This document shows, piece after piece, positions 35,323 through 43,976 of a DNA stretch of 64,000 bases. Every line of letters starts with the position of its first letter. The first letter of the stretch is position 1. The notes beneath the pieces are model-generated. The model saw nothing but the letters and a program-made list of their open reading frames with translations. It was not told the DNA's origin and searched no databases. Made by a program: the position numbers and the translations under genes. Source of the DNA: Brenneria alni (GTDB taxonomy: Bacteria > Pseudomonadota > Gammaproteobacteria > Enterobacterales > Enterobacteriaceae); NCBI RefSeq assembly GCF_003666245.1, contig NZ_MJLZ01000001.1, positions 62,001 through 126,000 on the forward strand, given 5' to 3'.

Positions 35323-37530
35323 ATGACAATGATAAAGACAAAAAAAGCACTCTGGGTAATCTCCCCATCGCTATTCGCCGCCTTCGTTCCGGCTGCCGGG
35401 CAGGCGCAAACCGGTAACGACCAGATGGTGGTCAGCGCCAGCCGAACGCTGCGTACCGTCGAGCAAATGGCGCAAACCACCTGGGTAATTGAAGGGAGCC
35501 AGATTGAGCAGCAGGTTCAGGGCGGCAAAGAGCTGAAAGATGCGCTGGCCCAGTTGATTCCCGGTCTGGACGTCAGCAGTCAGGGCCGTACCAACTACGG
35601 CATGAATATGCGCGGGCGCAGCATTGTGGTGATGGTCGACGGCGTGCGGCTGAACTCTTCACGCTCCGACAGTCGCCAGCTTGATTCCATCGATCCATTC
35701 AATATTGCCCACATCGAAGTGATTTCCGGGGCAACGTCGCTTTACGGCGGCGGCAGCACCGGCGGATTGATCAACTTTGTCACCAAAAAGGGCCAGACGG
35801 ATCGCCAGGTGGAACTGGAGCTGGGCAGCAAAACCGGTTTCGGCAGTAGCCGGGATCACGACGATCGCGTGGCGGCGGCGGTCAGCGGCGGTAACGATAA
35901 TATCGCCGGTCGGCTATCCGTGGCCTATCAGAAATTTGGCGGCTGGTACGACGGCAAAGGCAACCAAGTGCAGTTGGATAACAGCCAGACCGGCCTGCAA
36001 TATTCCGACCGCCTTGACGTGATGGGCACCGGTACGCTGAAGATTGATGAACATCAGCAATTTCAGTTAGTCACCCAGTATTACAAAAGCGAGGGAGACG
36101 GCAAGCATGGGCTGTATCTGGGGGAAAACTTCTCCGCAGTCACCGGTAACGGGCAGGCCTACAACAGCGGCAATCTGCATTCAGACCGTATCCCCGGCAC
36201 CGAGCGTCATCTGATCAGCCTGCAATACGGCAACACCGATTTCTGGGGACAGGATCTGGTGGCGCAGATTTACTACCGTGATGAATCGCTGACCTTCTAT
36301 CCCTTCCCAACACTCAGCGGCGGCACGGTAAGGAGTCTGTCGTCGTCCGAGCAGAATACCAGCCAGTATGGCGCCAAGCTGACCCTTAACAGCACGCCGC
36401 TTGACAACCTGACGCTGACCTACGGCGTCGACGCCGATCACGAAACTTTCGACGCCAACCAGATGTTCTTTGATCTGGCGCGCGCCAACCAGTCCGGCGG
36501 GCTGAATAACCAGCGCATTTTCAGCGTCGATCGCTATCCCGGCTACAACATCACCAATCTGGCGCCGTTCCTCCAAACCAGTTACGACATTACGCCGATG
36601 TTCACCCTCAGCGGCGGGGTGCGCTACCAGTGGACCAAAAACAAGGTGAAAGATTTTATTGGCTATAGCCAGCAGCAGGCTATTGCCAACGGCACCGCCA
36701 CGTCGGCGGATACCATTCCCGGCGGCAGCACCGACTACAGCAATGTGCTGTTTAATGCCGGTATCCTGGCTCATCTGACGGAAAAACAGCAGACGTGGTT
36801 TAACTTCTCACAAGGGGTGGAGTTGCCGGATCCGGGCAAATATTACGGATTGGGCAATTACGGTAGTCGTGTCAATGGTCACTTACCGCTACTTGACAGC
36901 GTCAACGTCAGCCAGTCCAAACTGGAAGGCATCAAGGTCAACGCCTATGAACTGGGCTGGCGCTACACCGGCGACAACCTGCGTACCCAGGTATCGGCCT
37001 ACTACTCCATTTCCGACCGTTCTGTCGAAGTCAACCGCGCCGACATGACCATTTATGTCAAACCGAACGAACGTCGCATCTACGGTGTGGAAGGCGCGGT
37101 CGACTACTTCTTTGACGACAGTGACTGGAGCGCCGGGATCAGCGGCAACCTGGTGAAATCCGAGCTGAAAACCGACGGCAAGTGGGACAAACTTGATGTC
37201 CGCGACGCCAGCGCCTCCAAAGCGGTCGCTTACGTTAGCTGGGCGCCCGATGACTGGTCGCTGCGCCTGCAAAGCCAGCAATCTTTCGATCTTTCCGACG
37301 CGGATGGGCGAAAAATCAACGGCTATAATACCCTCGACTTTATCGGCAGCTACCGTCTGCCGGTCGGAAAAATCAGCTTCAGCGTGGAAAATCTGCTGGA
37401 CAAACAGTACACCACCACCTGGGGACAACGGGCGCCGCTGCAATACAGCCCGACCTACGGCCCGGCGTCGCTGTATGAATATAAAGGACGCGGTCGTACT
37501 TTCGGCCTGACCTATTCCGCCGTCTTTTGA
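35323..37530 (+). CDS. iutA: TonB-dependent ferric aerobactin receptor IutA
   Basis: Outer-membrane receptor importing ferric aerobactin with TonB energy. 735 residues (E. coli 732). Signal peptide to about residue 28 (PAAGQAQ), TonB box-like DQMVVSAS, plug domain with GGKELKDALAQLIPGLDVSSQ, and a 22-strand barrel ending in Phe (GLTYSAVF), the outer-membrane C-terminal signature. A second ATG lies two codons in. 49 bases separate it from iucD, so it probably belongs to the Fur-controlled operon. Confidence 0.97.
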   Translation: MTMIKTKKALWVISPSLFAAFVPAAGQAQTGNDQMVVSASRTLRTVEQMAQTTWVIEGSQIEQQVQGGKELKDALAQLIPGLDVSSQGRTNYGMNMRGRSIVVMVDGVRLNSSRSDSRQLDSIDPFNIAHIEVISGATSLYGGGSTGGLINFVTKKGQTDRQVELELGSKTGFGSSRDHDDRVAAAVSGGNDNIAGRLSVAYQKFGGWYDGKGNQVQLDNSQTGLQYSDRLDVMGTGTLKIDEHQQFQLVTQYYKSEGDGKHGLYLGENFSAVTGNGQAYNSGNLHSDRIPGTERHLISLQYGNTDFWGQDLVAQIYYRDESLTFYPFPTLSGGTVRSLSSSEQNTSQYGAKLTLNSTPLDNLTLTYGVDADHETFDANQMFFDLARANQSGGLNNQRIFSVDRYPGYNITNLAPFLQTSYDITPMFTLSGGVRYQWTKNKVKDFIGYSQQQAIANGTATSADTIPGGSTDYSNVLFNAGILAHLTEKQQTWFNFSQGVELPDPGKYYGLGNYGSRVNGHLPLLDSVNVSQSKLEGIKVNAYELGWRYTGDNLRTQVSAYYSISDRSVEVNRADMTIYVKPNERRIYGVEGAVDYFFDDSDWSAGISGNLVKSELKTDGKWDKLDVRDASASKAVAYVSWAPDDWSLRLQSQQSFDLSDADGRKINGYNTLDFIGSYRLPVGKISFSVENLLDKQYTTTWGQRAPLQYSPTYGPASLYEYKGRGRTFGLTYSAVF

Positions 37531-37573
37531 CACGCCCTGTTTTTTGTTAGCGTTTTTCAACGTTGCACAGAAA

Positions 37574-37612
37574 TGGCCCACAGGGTGGCGGGCAAGGATA
37601 GCCCGCCATAAA
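37574..37612. repeat. Dispersed intergenic repeat, copy A
   Basis: A roughly 39-base element with the inverted core GGCGGGC / GCCCGCC around AAGGATA. Its reverse complement shares TTTATGGCGGGCTATCCT and, further on, GCCCGC and GGGCCA with the copy near 52,635. It lies between iutA and the sgrS terminator. Confidence 0.6.
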
Positions 37613-37872
37613 AAAAACCAGCGGAAGGTTTCGCTGGCTGGTGAAATACACCATTACTCAGAAATTTTTTTACCGCGCTTTGCGGCTATATCCAGTGACG
37701 GTAATCCTCTTCCGACATCTCCCCGATATGCCACTGTGTCGCCTGCTGCAATAACACTATTCGTTGTTGTGCGGACAGCCAGCACAACCATTTCGCCTTA
37801 CAGGTTGAGAGATAGAGCTGGTAGAACCGATACAGTGTTGAGATTGTCATAAGCCACCTCCACGCTTTCATT
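37610..37872 (-). ncRNA. sgrS: SgrS small RNA (sugar-phosphate stress)
   Basis: Hfq-dependent sRNA that base-pairs with ptsG and other mRNAs when sugar phosphates accumulate. Read on the minus strand, the 3' part contains CTGAGTAATGGTGTATTTCA, close to the E. coli pairing region (CTGAGTATTGGTGTAAAATC), followed by the terminator hairpin CCAGCG/CGCTGG and eight U residues. It is divergent from sgrR and its 5' half encodes SgrT, as in E. coli. The 5' end (about 37,872) is estimated from the E. coli layout. Confidence 0.9.
37686..37850 (-). CDS. sgrT: SgrT, small inhibitor of glucose PTS transport
   Basis: Small protein encoded inside SgrS that inhibits glucose uptake by PtsG. 54 residues from the ATG at 37,850, which has GGAGG eight bases upstream. 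The segment RFYQLYLSTCKAKWLCWLS and QQRIVLLQQATQW parallels E. coli SgrT. It is longer than the 43-residue E. coli protein, with an added acidic tail (GEMSEEDYRHWI). A longer in-frame start at 37,871 would fall at the sRNA 5' end and is rejected. Confidence 0.85.
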   Translation of the reverse strand: MTISTLYRFYQLYLSTCKAKWLCWLSAQQRIVLLQQATQWHIGEMSEEDYRHWI

Positions 37873-37940
37873 ATGAGAAAGTATCAACGTAATATAGGGA
37901 AAGATAAATTGATGACTTTAGCGCGGGGAGTTCCTCTTTT

Positions 37941-39599
37941 ATGTCTTCGTCTCGTCTGCAACAACAATTCATACGCCTGTGGCAACGCTTTCAGGGGCAA
38001 ACCACCGACACAACCCTGCAAGAACTGGCGGGCATACTGAGCTGTTCACGCCGCCATATCCGTTCACTGCTGGGCGCTATGCAACAACAAGGCTGGATTA
38101 TCTGGCAGGCGGAAGCAGGACGGGGAAAACGCTCACAACTCACCTTTATCTATACCGGACTGGCCCTGCAACAGCAGCGGGCCGAGGACTTGCTGGAGCA
38201 GGATCGCATCGATCAACTGGTTCAGTTGGTGGGTGATAAAGCAACCGTGCGACAAATGCTGCTTGCTCATCTTGGCCGCAGTTTCCGGCAGGGCAAACAT
38301 ATTCTGCGTATTCTTTATTATCGTCCGCTGCGTAATTTGTTGCCGGGTTCGGCGCTTCGGCGTTCAGAAATGCATATTGCCCGGCAAATTTTCAGCGGTC
38401 TGACCAACATAAATGAGGAAAATGGAGAACTGAAACCCGATTTGGCGCACCACTGGCAAATGTTGTCCCCGCTGCACTGGCGGTTTTATCTGCGTCCTTC
38501 GATCCGTTTTCACCACGGACGGGAGCTCACCATGACGGACGTCATCACCTCACTCACCAGACTCAATGCGCTCCCCTTGTTCTCACATATTGGCAGCGTG
38601 ACCACCCCGATGCCGTTCGTGATTGATGTCCGGCTGACCAGCCCCGACGACTGGCTACCCTGGTTGCTTGGCAGCGTACCAGCCATGATCTTGCCGGAGG
38701 AGTGGCGAACCCTGCCCGATTTTGTCCAACACCCGATTGGCACCGGCCCGTACTCCGTGATACGCAACAACAGTAATCAGCTAAAAATAAAGGCATTTGA
38801 CGACTATTTCGGCTATCGGGCGCTCATTGACGAGGTCAACATCTGGGTGTTGCCCGACGCAACCGAAGTATTGCCTTGCTCCCTGCATCTGGAATCGGAT
38901 GATTCATCTGATGATGAACTGGAAAGCCGGATGGAAGAAGGCTGCTATTTCCTGCTGTTCGACAAGCGTTCGGCATCGACAAGCAGACCGGAAGTACGCC
39001 GTTGGCTCTGCCAGATACTCAACCCGATCGCCCTGCTCAACCATGCCGATACCGCGCATCAGCGAGACTGGTCGCCAGCCTATAGTTTGCTTCCCCGCTG
39101 GCATTACCGGCACCATGACGAACCGCAAATAAAGCCGGAAGAGCTAAAGCAAATCACCCTGACGTTCTATCAGGATCATCCTGAATATCAAATGATCGGG
39201 GAAATAATGAAAAAAGTACTTAAACAACATAATGTTAAACTCATCATCCAGACAGTGACCTATCAGGACTGGTATCAGGGGGACACACAAAGCGACATCT
39301 GGTTATGCAGCGCCAACTGCTATCTGCCATTGGAGTTCTCACTGTTTGCCATGCTTTACGAGCTACCGCTGATACAACATTGTCTTGATGAAGATCTGCA
39401 CCAGGATGCCGTTCTATGGCGTAACAAGGCGCTGCCGATGGCTGAATGGAACGAGAAACTTGTCAGCCGTGGTCAGTTGCATCCGCTGTTTCACAACTGG
39501 CTGCAACTTCAGGGACAACGCAGTATGCGCGGCATTCGTATGAACACCTTAGGCTGGTTTGACTTCAAATCCGCCTGGTTCGCCCCGCCGGAAAACTAA
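37941..39599 (+). CDS. sgrR: Transcriptional activator SgrR
   Basis: Activates sgrS when sugar phosphates accumulate and represses its own gene. 552 residues (E. coli 551). N-terminal winged helix at about residues 1-90 ([17 protein letters not shown]), followed by a solute-binding-protein domain (SBP_bac_5 type) from about residue 160 that probably senses a small molecule. Divergent from sgrS, upstream of thiBPQ. Confidence 0.96.
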   Translation: MSSSRLQQQFIRLWQRFQGQTTDTTLQELAGILSCSRRHIRSLLGAMQQQGWIIWQAEAGRGKRSQLTFIYTGLALQQQRAEDLLEQDRIDQLVQLVGDKATVRQMLLAHLGRSFRQGKHILRILYYRPLRNLLPGSALRRSEMHIARQIFSGLTNINEENGELKPDLAHHWQMLSPLHWRFYLRPSIRFHHGRELTMTDVITSLTRLNALPLFSHIGSVTTPMPFVIDVRLTSPDDWLPWLLGSVPAMILPEEWRTLPDFVQHPIGTGPYSVIRNNSNQLKIKAFDDYFGYRALIDEVNIWVLPDATEVLPCSLHLESDDSSDDELESRMEEGCYFLLFDKRSASTSRPEVRRWLCQILNPIALLNHADTAHQRDWSPAYSLLPRWHYRHHDEPQIKPEELKQITLTFYQDHPEYQMIGEIMKKVLKQHNVKLIIQTVTYQDWYQGDTQSDIWLCSANCYLPLEFSLFAMLYELPLIQHCLDEDLHQDAVLWRNKALPMAEWNEKLVSRGQLHPLFHNWLQLQGQRSMRGIRMNTLGWFDFKSAWFAPPEN

Positions 39600-39642
39600 A
39601 ACCCGGCTTTCCCTGTTATCCTGAAGTCTTTACAATACGTCC

Positions 39643-39738
39643 GTTCTCAACGGGGTGCGAAAACGCTTAACAGGTTTTTTCGCTGAGAATATACCCGTCG
39701 AACCTGATCCGGTTAATACCGGCGAAGGGATTTGAGAG
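39643..39738 (+). promoter_or_regulatory. TPP riboswitch (THI element) upstream of thiBPQ
   Basis: The conserved core is present: GGGGTGC, CTGAGAATATACCCGT, CGAACCTGATCCGGTTAATA and GCGAAGGGA, closed by TCTCAA pairing with TTGAGA. It binds thiamine pyrophosphate and turns off the thiamine ABC transporter genes. The gap to the thiB start is about 50 bases and includes the ribosome site AGGAG. Confidence 0.95.
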
Positions 39739-39790
39739 TGCTCCTGCTGACTCAAAGACCTTTGCCACCCTCATATGACAGGAGTGCAAA

Positions 39791-40813
39791 GTGTTAATGA
39801 CATCATTATCAAAACGCCCGGTTTTCATGTTGAAGAAAATCCTTCCCTGCCTGCTATTGGCGTCGGCGCCAGCATTCGCCAAACCGGCGCTCACGGTCTA
39901 CACCTATGACTCCTTCGCGTCTGAATGGGGCCCCGGCCCGGTGATCAAGACAGCTTTTGAAAAAGAGTGTGAATGCGACCTGAATTTTGTGGCGCTGGAA
40001 GATGGCGCCTCACTGCTGAACCGCCTGCGCATGGAAGGAAAAAACAGTAAAGCGGATATCATTCTGGGGCTGGATAACAACCTGCTACAGGCAGCGGAAC
40101 AGACCGGATTATTTGCCAAACATCAGTTGGACACGGCGGCTGCCGTTAATGTCCCCGGCGGCTGGGACAATACGACGTTTGTTCCCTATGACTATGGCTA
40201 CTTCGCGTTCGTCTACAATAAAGATCAATTAAAAAACCCGCCGAAGAGCCTGCATGAACTGGTCGACAGCGCCGCGCCGTGGAAAGTGATCTATCAGGAT
40301 CCGCGTACCAGCACGCCAGGGTTGGGCCTGCTGCTGTGGATGCAAAAAGTGTATGGCGACCAAGCGCCACAGGCCTGGCAAAAACTGGCGAAAAAAACGG
40401 TTACCGTCACCAAAGGCTGGAGCGAAGCCTACGGATTGTTCCTGAAAGGCGAGGCCGATTTGGTACTTAGCTACACCACGTCTCCGGCGTATCACATCAT
40501 TGAAGAGAAAAAAGACAATTACGCCGCAGCAAACTTCAGCGAAGGGCATTACCTGCAAATTGAAGTCGCCGGGCAACTTGCCGCCAGCAAAAATCCACAA
40601 CTGGCAAAACGCTTTATGCAATTCATCCTGACACCAGCCTTCCAGCAGGCGATCCCAACCACCAACTGGATGTATCCGGTAATCAAAACCGATCTGCCCG
40701 CCGGGTTCGCCACCCTCACCGTACCGGAGAAAGCATTGCAATACAGCGCCCATGACGTTGCCGAGCAACGAAATAACTGGATTCAGGCATGGCAGCGCGC
40801 CGTCAGCCACTGA
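39791..40813 (+). CDS. thiB: Thiamine/TPP periplasmic binding protein ThiB
   Basis: Captures thiamine, TMP and TPP in the periplasm for ThiPQ. The mature part starts near KPALTVYTYDSFASEWGPGP and is highly conserved (YQDPRTSTPGLGLLLWMQKV). Two starts are possible: GTG at 39,791 with AGGAG six bases upstream, and the E. coli-like ATG at 39,827 (MLKKILPCLLLA), which lacks a good ribosome site. The GTG is chosen; it lengthens the n-region of the signal peptide by 12 residues (340 against 328). Confidence 0.93.
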   Translation: MLMTSLSKRPVFMLKKILPCLLLASAPAFAKPALTVYTYDSFASEWGPGPVIKTAFEKECECDLNFVALEDGASLLNRLRMEGKNSKADIILGLDNNLLQAAEQTGLFAKHQLDTAAAVNVPGGWDNTTFVPYDYGYFAFVYNKDQLKNPPKSLHELVDSAAPWKVIYQDPRTSTPGLGLLLWMQKVYGDQAPQAWQKLAKKTVTVTKGWSEAYGLFLKGEADLVLSYTTSPAYHIIEEKKDNYAAANFSEGHYLQIEVAGQLAASKNPQLAKRFMQFILTPAFQQAIPTTNWMYPVIKTDLPAGFATLTVPEKALQYSAHDVAEQRNNWIQAWQRAVSH

Positions 40814-42399
40814 CCGCGGGGAGTCTGTGGCCGGGATTACTGGCCGCCATACTGTTGATCTCGCTGGCGGCGCTGGCTTTCGCTGCGCTGTGGCGACAGG
40901 CGCCGGAAAACCAGTGGCAGGCCCTATGGCATGACAGCTATTTATGGCATGTCATTCGCTTCACCTTCTGGCAGGCCTTTTTGTCTGCCCTGCTGTCTAC
41001 CCTGCCGGCGATCTTCCTCGCCAGGGCCTTGTATCGCAGACGTTTTCCCGGCCATCGCTGGCTATTGCGGCTATGTGCCATGACCCTGGTGCTACCGGTG
41101 CTGGTGGCGGTTTTTGGTCTGTTGAGCGTGTATGGCCGACAGGGCTGGCTGGCGCAACTGCTGGAAATTGCGGGCCTGCCCTATCGCTTCTCACCGTATG
41201 GGCTGCAAGGCATTCTGCTGGCGCATATTTTTTTCAATCTGCCGCTGGCGACCCGTCTGCTGTTACAGTCACTGGAGAATATCGCCAGCGAACAGCGCCA
41301 GTTAGCGGCCCAATTGGGAATGAACGGCTGGCAGCATTTTCGGATTGTCGAATGGCCCTGGCTACGCCGGCAGATCCTGCCCACCGCCGCACTGATTTTC
41401 ATGCTCTGCTTCGCCAGCTTTGCCACCGTGCTGTCACTGGGCGGCGGCCCGCAGGCCACGACTATCGAACTGGCTATTTATCAGGCACTGAGTTTTAATT
41501 ACGATCCGTCACGCGCAGCACTGCTGGCGCTGATTCAGATGACGTGCTGTCTGGGGTTGGTTCTGCTGAGTCAGCGTTTAGGCAGAATCCTGCCCGTTGG
41601 CAATACCCGGCAGTTGGCATGGCGTAATCCACAGGATAGCCTGTTCAGCCGAGTATGCGATAGCCTGCTGATTGGCGCGGCGTTGTTGTTGATTGTGCCG
41701 CCACTGCTGGCGGTGGTGGTAGACGGCGTCAACCGCTCCCTGCTCACGGTATTGCAGCAGCCCGCACTGTGGAAAACACTGTTCACCTCACTGCGTATTG
41801 CGTTGGCCGCTGGCGTCATCTGCATCATCCTGACCATGATGCTATTGTGGAGCAGCCGGCAGCTTAAGCTGCGCCAACAGCTGCTATATGGCCAGTTGAT
41901 GAATCTGAGCGGAATGGTGATCCTCGCCATGCCCGGTATTGTGCTGGCAACCGGTTTTTTCCTGTTGCTGAACAATACTGTGGGATTGCCTGACTCCCCT
42001 TATGGACTGGTGGTGATGACCAACGCGCTGATGGCTATCCCCTATGCGATCAAAGTGCTGGAAAACCCAATGGTTGATGCCGCCGAACGTTATAATCAAC
42101 TGTGCCTGTCACTGGACATCCGGGGTTGGCGGCGGTTGAAAATTGTTGAATTAACCGCGCTGAAACAGCCGCTGACTCAGGCATTAGCGTTTGCCAGTGT
42201 GCTTTCCATCGGTGATTTTGGCGTTATCGCGCTATTCGGCAATGAGCAGTTCCGCACCTTACCTTTTTACCTGTATCAGCAGATCGGCGCTTATCGCAGC
42301 GCCGATGGCGCGGTTACCGCATTGTTGCTGATGTTGCTGTGCTTCACGTTGTTCACTCTAATTGAAAAACTGGCGGATCGTCATGATCTCTCTCGATAA
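40789..42399 (+). CDS. thiP: Thiamine ABC transporter permease ThiP
   Basis: Inner-membrane permease, a fusion of two homologous halves with about 12 spans in total. 536 residues, as in E. coli. Each half carries an EAA-type loop for contact with the ATPase ([20 protein letters not shown] and [16 protein letters not shown]). It overlaps thiB by 25 bases and thiQ by 17. Confidence 0.97.
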   Translation: MAARRQPLTAGSLWPGLLAAILLISLAALAFAALWRQAPENQWQALWHDSYLWHVIRFTFWQAFLSALLSTLPAIFLARALYRRRFPGHRWLLRLCAMTLVLPVLVAVFGLLSVYGRQGWLAQLLEIAGLPYRFSPYGLQGILLAHIFFNLPLATRLLLQSLENIASEQRQLAAQLGMNGWQHFRIVEWPWLRRQILPTAALIFMLCFASFATVLSLGGGPQATTIELAIYQALSFNYDPSRAALLALIQMTCCLGLVLLSQRLGRILPVGNTRQLAWRNPQDSLFSRVCDSLLIGAALLLIVPPLLAVVVDGVNRSLLTVLQQPALWKTLFTSLRIALAAGVICIILTMMLLWSSRQLKLRQQLLYGQLMNLSGMVILAMPGIVLATGFFLLLNNTVGLPDSPYGLVVMTNALMAIPYAIKVLENPMVDAAERYNQLCLSLDIRGWRRLKIVELTALKQPLTQALAFASVLSIGDFGVIALFGNEQFRTLPFYLYQQIGAYRSADGAVTALLLMLLCFTLFTLIEKLADRHDLSR

Positions 42400-43030
42400 A
42401 CTGACCTACCTCTATCAAGATTTTCCCATGCGCTTTGACTTAAGCGTCCAGGCAGGGGAACGCATTGCTATTCTTGGCCCCAGCGGAGCGGGGAAAAGTA
42501 CGCTGCTGAATCTGATCGCCGGTTTTCTGATGGCCGACAGCGGTACGTTATTGCTGAATGGGGAAGATCACCGTCATACCCCACCCGCAAAACGTCCGAT
42601 ATCCATTCTGTTTCAGGAAAATAATCTCTTTCCACATCTGACTATTGAGCAAAATATCGCGTTGGGGCTGAATCCCGGCTTGCGGCTTAATGCCGCCCAA
42701 CACGAAACGCTAAAACGTATTGCGGATCAGGTTGGGTTAACTGCGTTATTCAGTCGCCTGCCTTCACAGGTTTCCGGGGGGCAGAGACAGCGTGCGGCAC
42801 TGGCTCGTTGTCTTGTGCGCCACCAGCCCATCTTGCTATTGGATGAACCATTCTCCGCACTTGATCCCGCCTTACGGCTGGAGATGCTGGAATTGGTTGA
42901 GAAGGTCTGCCGCGAACGCCAGCTTACGCTGCTGATGGTTTCGCATAATCTGGATGATGCAGCATATATCGCCAGCCGGGCCGTCACCATTACCGACGGA
43001 CGTATTATCGACAACGCCCCTCTCAAATAG
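42383..43030 (+). CDS. thiQ: Thiamine ABC transporter ATP-binding protein ThiQ
   Basis: ABC ATPase powering thiamine import. 215 residues from [12 protein letters not shown]; seven upstream in-frame codons belong to thiP. Walker [10 protein letters not shown] (near residue 32), signature VSGGQRQR, Walker [12 protein letters not shown]. It ends the thiBPQ operon. In E. coli yabI follows directly; here about 5 kb with adhE and ilvBN intervenes. Confidence 0.97.
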   Translation: MISLDKLTYLYQDFPMRFDLSVQAGERIAILGPSGAGKSTLLNLIAGFLMADSGTLLLNGEDHRHTPPAKRPISILFQENNLFPHLTIEQNIALGLNPGLRLNAAQHETLKRIADQVGLTALFSRLPSQVSGGQRQRAALARCLVRHQPILLLDEPFSALDPALRLEMLELVEKVCRERQLTLLMVSHNLDDAAYIASRAVTITDGRIIDNAPLK

Positions 43031-43976
43031 CCTGATCAGGCCTCGCCAATACCGTCGTTTACGCTTCGTTATTTATGACAACACACTTAAAGAGAGAAAA
43101 TGTTAATGAAATGAGGGAAAAATCGCTATTTTTTCGACATAAACCAACCTGTCTTCGCACCATATTGTGATCCACCCGGTTATTCTGGAAAAAACCTTAC
43201 ATTGATGCGTGAAACGCGCTAAAAAATAAAATATGCTACCTGGTAATAAACATAGAGCAACGTGACTATTACCATATATCAACAGTCACACATTAACCGT
43301 AACGAAATCGCCGTTTTATCGGCAGAAATAATAATGCCTTTGATTTAATTAGTTATTCCGTTGATTTTCCGGATAGCTGATCTATCGCAAAACCTCTTTT
43401 TTCTGGCCTTGTTTTTATTACTCATACTATTTTCATATAGCTGGATTCAGCAATACCGACAGCAGTATTAGCCATAGTAAGAATATTATATCCAATATAT
43501 TTACAGGTGCAGTCAGACAGCGATCTAACAAATTTTCAGACTTTAGTAAATAAATTAAGTGGCTGAGAATGGCGTTTAATAACAATTAAACAATTTAAAT
43601 TAACATTAGTGAAACAAAATACTTTGATAGAGATTGGTAATAAAGATATCCCGATTTTTCGTACCCTGATGTCATATCAATTAATAATATCAATGCGAAA
43701 CAATAAGCTGACTATTATTAATCTCCGCCCAGGTCACAGATAAATCAGTTAACAGAGTCCAGCACCGATGCGGCTTGTTATCAATCTCAATCAAAGTCAT
43801 CAATTTGATACGGAATATATTTCTCTCGACATGCGGTTCCCAAAGCTATGCCGTAGAGATGGAAGAAGCAAAAGCCCAGGCCAGAGTACACGACGCATCG
43901 TTACCAGCCTCGTGAGTTCTTGCCGTCTTACTCAGGGAAAACCCCTGGCAGATATACTGCTTAAATGGAGACCACC
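43031..43976. other. AT-rich spacer upstream of adhE
   Basis: About 940 bases with no gene of normal size. It probably holds the adhE promoter and a long 5' untranslated region, as known for adhE in E. coli. Two tiny frames are noted: 43,361-43,471, a single hydrophobic span resembling the YidC N-terminus, and 43,775-43,915, with a lipobox-like FLSTCGS. Neither has a clear ribosome site. Otherwise nothing recognisable. Confidence 0.55.

Noticed and set aside
34620-35480. 286-codon minus-strand frame across iucD and the iutA start
   Set aside because: Shadow of iucD; iucD and iutA have full family motifs and overlapping operon spacing.
36889-37581. 230-codon minus-strand frame in iutA
   Set aside because: Antisense to conserved receptor barrel sequence; no ribosome site or family signature.
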